Assembly: GCA_021527695.1 (NCBI GenBank) | Contig: JAKFAO010000015.1 | Span: forward strand, 29,960 to 93,959 | Direction: 5' to 3' | DNA: 64,000 nt | Origin: Naematelia aurantialba | Lineage: Eukaryota; Basidiomycota; Tremellomycetes; Tremellales; Naemateliaceae | Shown here: positions 58,864 through 64,000 of the stretch, one piece after another | Position numbering within the stretch: the stretch's first letter is position 1 | How the letters are laid out: each line of letters opens with the position of its first letter | Notes under the pieces: generated by a model | Database searches by the model: none | What the model saw: only the letters and a program-made list of their open reading frames with translations | What the model was told of the DNA's origin: nothing | Translations under genes and position numbers: made by a program

Positions 58864-61677
58864 TCACTTGATTGAAGGCCGTGACCTCTTCCTAACGATA
58901 GTCCTCTGCTCTTTTGGAGTTCCGCGACCAGATGACTTCTCTCTTTCCCCCTGTATGGGACCGCCGTAGCATCCCTCATGAAGTCGCTCGACAGATACTG
59001 GGTTCGTTCGCTTGCTTCGGGTCCGAGTTGCGTGCTCCAAATCGGTAATCTGCTGCTCTGCATGGGTTTGTCCAGCCTTACGGGGCGAGGAGGTCCGCCT
59101 CGAACGTTGTAAGTTGCTATCAAGCTGGCTCACTATGATTGATCAACCAAAAAACCCACCTCGCAACAGTGCAGGACAGGAACACTCACGTAGTTGCTGA
59201 TTATGCAATTCAAGCTCTCCTATATTTTTGTGCAGACTCGCAATGAGCTCCGCCTTCCGGCGACATTCGAACCGTGCATTTTGGAGGTGAACAGTGAGAA
59301 GTTTGGTATGAGCCGACCGGCTATTTTTTATGCCCTAAAAGGAGCCTCGTCAGTAAAGTCGATTCAGTTTGCAAAATCGCCAAGTGAACTAACGAGGGGA
59401 GTTACTGCGAGAAGCGGCGGCGGAAGGAGCCTGACTTTCTCCCAGAGTCCAGGGTAGTCCCTTCGTAGGCCTGGGTAAGAAATATGATGGCCTCTTAAAA
59501 CAGGACGTCAGCCAGCCTGTCTTGCATGCATATGTGGCAGAATAAAACGCACTTGACACCCTCTTCAGATACTCGGCACTTCCTGTCCCATTTGTAGCTA
59601 GACGCGAGTTAGTTCAAGTCCCTCCTGAGATGAACACTCACTTGCTCAACTGCTTGATGACGGAGCTGAAGCTAGAAGACCGCATGAAGTGAGGCAAGAC
59701 TGCTCATCTTAGCCTTCTAGTCTCAAGCTGTCTAGACAGACAGACCGTTCTTTTCAAACTGCAGAACGGTCAGAATGGAGCCTCGAGTAGATCTGGGCAG
59801 TTTGTGCTCACTGCCTGTTCGTCCGGGATTATGATCGAGACACCCTCATCATCCCAATAAATCCATTCTTTGTATTTATCATCCAGCATGATCCTACATG
59901 AGTTTAGCTAACGCCACACCTCGAGGCCGTTGGTGGACTGGGTCGTGTAAAACATTCAACTCACTGAAAGAACTTCTCGTCAAACTGAGTCTCTGACGAC
60001 TTTCTTGGTTTCCCAGAAAGCATATGATATTCGCGCAGCTCTTCTCGTGTAGACGGGAGCCATGTGGGTCCCATATGGCTCACTATAATGTCGTGCAGAG
60101 TCCCAGAATGGTCAGAGGGCCTTTTGTCTTCCAAGCCGCCTTCGTCTTCCCTGATAACTCCGGCGTGTTCCCCAGCACTGAATACGGGACTGCGCCTGGC
60201 GGTGGCTTTGGTCCGGAGGTGCGACACGGGATGAGCCAGTCGCGACCGATTGCTGATCACGGGGGAGGTGGCCGACTTTCGGGTACGGGGCTTGAAAGTT
60301 CTGGTCTTACGAGCGGTCTTGATGCGGCGCGTATGAGCTTTGAGGGGTGTTGCCGGCGAGTAGTCGTCGTCGGTTTCCTTGTTGGTGTTATGCTGCTCCG
60401 AGTCTGACACCAAAACAGCTTGGTGTTCCAGAATCTTTTCGGAGAGGTTATCTTCAGAGTCGGAGAGGACTGTCGCATTACTATTGTGGTCTTCATCTTG
60501 CTCCAAAGTCTCTGAGGACGTAGAAGTGTGGCCTTTCTCGACGTGGAGGCTGGGCTCGCTGTGTGCAGGACTACCGACCTCATCCAGTAACTCCGGCTCA
60601 ACTTCCGTTGCAACGCCATCATCGTCGTCAATGTCGCTGTCCCAATCGTTATCTTCTTCAATGTTTCCAAGCTTCGATCGGAACTCGGCCGGGGTGATAC
60701 TGCCATCAGACAGTTGGGAGCTCTCGCTGAGTTCGCTTCCTTCTCCTTCAACTTGGACATTCAAGTTGGAGAATCGACGAGGATTGCATCCTTTGGTTGC
60801 CCATGAGGACGACGCGAGCCCTTGCAACGACGGTCGAACAGGGCTGTGTTGAGCAACCCTTAGTTCTGCTGCACGAGTGGCGAAAGATGCGGGAGCTTGA
60901 ATTTTAAGATAGGAACTTTCGTTTCCGTTTCGGAAGACGTGAGGTCGAATATGCTCTGGATAGATAGGGCTTCGTAAGGCAGTCTCAGCATGACTACGTG
61001 GGAAGCATCGGCCACACCCACAGTTCCGGTGATTTTGCTGTAAAATCAAGGTACTCTTCATACGCAAGCTCTCCCGGGGCGCACGCGTGGGCCAGCAACG
61101 TAACGTCAAGCGCGAGACTATCATGTTGGCTGAGATGGTCGGAATCGGTCGAACGAGTTTGACTGGCCACTTTCTGTACAAAGGTCTCGGGCTGGACGAA
61201 ATTATCTGCTTTCTGAAGCCGCGCCGGCGCTCTCTCGTCCCGGCTGTTGACCGCACTCCCAGGAGGAGCAGGGGGCCGGAATATCCATGGTGTGCTCATG
61301 GACGTGTTCGCTGTCAACTTGCATCAGAGGCCAAGGACGGGAAGGAAGAGAGGAAAAAAGAGAGGAAGGAAGAGAGGAGGGGAGAGGTTGAGGCAATAGA
61401 AAGGAAAACGGGGAAGGCCAGGAAGGAAGCGAGGAAGGAAGGTGCAAGGATACAGCAAGGGGAGAGGCAACCCTGTATGGGTGTGGGTGCGGCTGTGTCT
61501 CGAGAATCGGGACTCACGCCTCGACATCGATTCCATATGCCTGACGTTTGTCTCGCCACGCAGAATTGGGACGACAGCTGACATGCGAACAAGGCGGCGG
61601 TCCTGCGGCGAAGGAGTGGGCGAACCCAGCACGGAGGGGGAGGCCGTCGACTGGTCCATGCCTTGGGGGTACAGCAT
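58864..61677 (-). CDS. HSF-domain transcription factor, paralog B
   Basis: Second heat shock factor-domain protein, upstream of and on the same strand as paralog A. A first exon from ATG 61677 (or 61659) ends at a GTGAGT donor (about 61517) and joins, after a pyrimidine-rich intron, to MSTPWIFRPPAPPGSAV. A 61-nt intron lies near 61000-61060. The long exon (about 59988-61000) is acidic and Ser-rich (EEDNDWDSDIDDDDG, SETLEQDEDHNSN) with a basic KTRTFKPRTRK patch, and ends QFDEKFFQ. DNA-binding exons: IMLDDKYKEWIYWDDEGVSI, FEKN (13-nt microexon 59746-59758), VLPHFMRSSSFSSVIKQLSN, YKWDRKCRVSEEGVK. Then HHISYPGLRRDYPGLWEKVR and a helical coil (ELIASLHKNIGELELHNQQL), as expected after an HSF domain. 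Basic tail, stop 58864-58866. The recognition helix reads SSVIKQL instead of SFVRQL. Confidence 0.76.
59746..59758 (-). other. 13-nt microexon in HSF paralog B
   Basis: Reads TTTGAAAAGAACG on the coding strand, between acceptor TTCTGCAG and donor GTCTGT. Same length, phase and place in the domain as in paralog A. Confidence 0.85.
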
Positions 61678-62877
61678 GAGCAGCAACCCAGCGGGTCAAT
61701 CACAGGAGCTCGATGAGAGAGGCAAGGCCTTCCAAAACCGATGGAAAGAAACGACGAACCACGGGGTAGTATAGTCTCTTGACCATGTACTAGACGGAAG
61801 GAAGCTGCCTGCAGCCATCCGTCTGGCCCACCTATCTAGTTTCTCGATACAACGCCTCATGTCCCTCCACGCGCATACCATACCGCGAACGCTAGTCTCC
61901 TCGCTGCTACAGCGCGCGTCCCTCCTCTCCCCTCCACGTAAAACCACCGAACTTCACACGGCGCAATCACGCGGATCCCTTCTGCAGGCCAACGCGCGTT
62001 GTACCGTGTCGGCGCTCCTGCCTCGCAGTCTTCTGACAAGCGTGGAATGGGGGGCGTCCTTTCGAGCTTTGCAGACTTCGGTGGCAGTGGTGCCATGACA
62101 GATCGGCGCCTACGCCCTCGCCGTCACTCCATCCCCTCCCCTCCTCGCTTCGCTCGTGCCCGTCCCTCCTCTCTGCCGCTGCGGGTTCTGCTCCTCTCTG
62201 CCTCTCAAAATCAAGCTGTCACACACCTCGCGAGCTCATTGCGCTAGCGACTAGGAACCCGAAAAGATCCTCCGATCAGAAGTATGTATTCCCCAATCCC
62301 GACAGTGATCAGCGCGAGCGCCCCCGTTTTCCATATCTTAAAGGCTCCGAGGGGGGCTGGCGAGGCGGTGATGATCAGCGGCTTCGCGAACGCAGTCCGT
62401 CAGACGTCGAGGCACAAGGACAGGCAGAGACGGCTGCATCCGTACCATGCTTGAGAATTCCGGAGACTGTACGATCAACTTCATGGGCATCAGTACGATC
62501 CGTCCTCGCGCGGGTACTACGATCAAAGGACCTGACAGCGCGACGCAAACGGTAAAGTCGTACGACACGATGGTAGGCGAACCTCCTCGCAAGTCAGGAT
62601 GACAGAGTCAGCTTTCGGGCTGGGTGGGGACCGAAGAGTTAGCGAGAGGAACGTCACTGAGAAATAAAGTGAGGCCTAGTGGTGTGGAGTGATCCTGCTC
62701 GCGTTGAGGGCCTTCAGCGAACATGTCTTTAGCAGACAATGCCTCTTTAGCTCAGTAATGCCCCGATCAGTCTTCCAGTCACCACAAGGCCGGATAATGC
62801 GTATCCCGTGGTGGTGTCCACTAGGGGTCAGAGCATGATGATATACATCTCCGCCTCGTCCCAACTATCCCGTGACT
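61678..62877. other. Intergenic, no confident gene
   Basis: 1.2 kb. Plus-strand frames at 61858-62097 (79 residues, Arg/Ser/Leu-rich start resembling a mitochondrial presequence) and 62447-62602 (51 residues, MLENSGDCTINFMGISTIRP) might be exons of a small gene, but I could not join them or recognise them. They are not called as genes. Confidence 0.4.
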
Positions 62878-63581
62878 CTACTTCTTGCCCCCAGCAGCCT
62901 TCGCCTTGAGCACACGCTTGACGATGGTCGCCTCCTCGATCAGGAATGCTCGGGTGATTCTGGTGTGTTGAGCAGCGCAGATGAAAGTAATGAAGTGATT
63001 TGTATGTCCAGAGTGCGATATAGACAGCAAAGTCCAGGAAGAGCAGGGAAGGAGGCGCGGGAAGAGGTCGGCGGGGAAAAGACGTAGAGAGAATCACAAA
63101 TCAGCAATTGTGGCTTGCGCGGGGCGTTGAAAAACTCACCGCTGCTTCACGCATTTGGCGCAGACGGAACCGCCGTATGCCCGGTTGACAGTCTTTTGAC
63201 GTTTGGAGAGGGTGGCGTCTGGAGAGAGTCAGTATGCGAGCTTGTAGACTGTGCGAATATGCGACTATGAAGGCTCATTCGGTTGGCAACGAAGGCCAGT
63301 ACTACTCTGCGCCTTCCTGCAGTACCACGCGGCTGGAGAGACTTGTAGTGGGGTCGGATGGATAAGATGTACGTCGGCGTGACGGAATATTATACAAGGG
63401 AGGGTACAAGGGAGGGTGACAGAGTGAATGTGATGGGGCAAAAGGAAATCACGGTCCACACTGACATTTGCGGGGTCGGAGAGCAGGGATCTACCACCCA
63501 GTCAGTATTGCTTCTGTAGCCGTGAGACACAGTACTTACACCAGCAAGAGCGTCGCCGCAGTCACCGCACTTGGGCGAGCC
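62878..63581 (-). CDS. RPL34: Large-subunit ribosomal protein eL34, 3' part
   Basis: 60S ribosomal protein with a zinc-binding site of four Cys. Exons read: 63540-63581 (GSPKCGDCGDALAG), a 25-nt exon 63466-63490 (IPALRPRK plus one base), 63140-63218 (YATLSKRQKTVNRAYGG, then SVCAKCVKQR) and 62878-62959 (ITRAFLIEEATIVKRVLKAK, ending AAGGKK). CGDC and CAKC supply the zinc ligands. All borders are GT-AG. The conserved N-terminus, about 45 residues, was not found between 63582 and the window edge, so the first exon or exons are beyond 64000 or behind a long intron. Confidence 0.95.
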
Positions 63582-63937
63582 CTGTATCCGTCGTCAGCGT
63601 CCGTCTCTGTTGCCTGCTCAGTCCCACCCCGACTGTCACGTCTGCCGTCACGCCTGACATCCCCTCCTGTGCGTCTCCAGTGGCCGAGGGAGTCTTGCGA
63701 GTCGTACCCCCCGCATCCCCTGCATGGCCGCTATGGAGCGAGCGCCCTGCCACCGTCCGCCGGCATCACTGTTCCCATGCCCGCCCCTCCATCATCCAAT
63801 CCCGCCGAGCTGACCATGCTCCACAGTCACCACAGGCACCACCGATCGTCACCAATCAACGCAGCATCCCGCATCAACACGCCTGATACCGGCATCGTGT
63901 TCGTAGCGGTAGCCATTCTGCTTCGTCCATCTTCTGC

Positions 63938-63997
63938 CATCCGGAGATCATCGTCGCAGGACAACACCATCCAGAGACCATGTCGTAGGACAACACG
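63938..63997. repeat. Two imperfect 30-bp tandem units
   Basis: CATCCGGAGATCATCGTCGC and CATCCAGAGACCATGTCGTA, each followed by AGGACAACAC-like sequence. Reaches the window edge, so more copies may follow. Confidence 0.8.
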
Positions 63998-64000
63998 CAT

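Noticed and set aside
61858..62602. Small plus-strand gene with mitochondrial-type N-terminus
   Set aside because: Two short open frames could be exons, but no convincing splice join or family could be seen.

Overview
The window looks like nuclear DNA of a basidiomycete fungus. Genes are intron-dense, with introns mostly of about 50-70 nt and GT-AG borders. The recognisable proteins are fungal: Erg2 sterol isomerase, a Tul1-type Dsc E3 ligase, Zrg17 zinc transporter, Scc3 cohesin, prephenate dehydratase, GT61 and GT71 glycosyltransferases, and a Ty1/copia element. I cannot place it to class. Exon boundaries were read by eye from splice consensus plus protein continuity; most outer CDS limits are better supported than the inner joins.

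Left part (1-22.4 kb): a glycan-related block. Two GT61 (DUF563) paralogs converge (1-2172 +, 3247-5766 -). They are followed by a FAD-dependent oxidoreductase (6814-8521 +), a GT18-like N-acetylglucosaminyltransferase-type protein (8950-11341 -), a GT-B-type glycosyltransferase-like protein (12210-14046 -) and a GT71/Mnn2-type mannosyltransferase (20375-22425 +). Several start with a single N-terminal membrane anchor, as Golgi type II enzymes do. A young copia retrotransposon (14174-19994) sits inside this block, 127 bp upstream of one of the transferases. It has two identical 117-bp LTRs, a 5-bp target duplication, a primer site matching an internal half of tRNA-Lys(UUU), an unusual C-terminal tail with a Zn2Cys6-like cysteine pattern, and a nested solo LTR of another family inserted in pol.

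Middle (23-48 kb): housekeeping genes. RPL31 (-), an RS/coiled-coil protein (-), TUL1 (+), SCC3 (-), an unknown protein (+), RAD6 (-), ZRG17 (+), a bHLH transcription factor (+) and ERG2 (-).

Right part (49-64 kb): a large disordered protein with C-terminal membrane segments (+), RPS30 (-), prephenate dehydratase (+), a tandem pair of divergent HSF-domain transcription factors (both -) and the 3' part of RPL34 (-).

A recurring theme is extreme exon miniaturisation: a 13-nt microexon at the same place in both HSF genes, a 17-nt microexon in RPS30, 21- and 25-nt exons in RPL31 and RPL34, and first coding exons made of the ATG alone in RPL31 and RAD6. Prephenate dehydratase has a likely GC-AG intron. 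No CRISPR array, rRNA gene or complete tRNA gene was seen.
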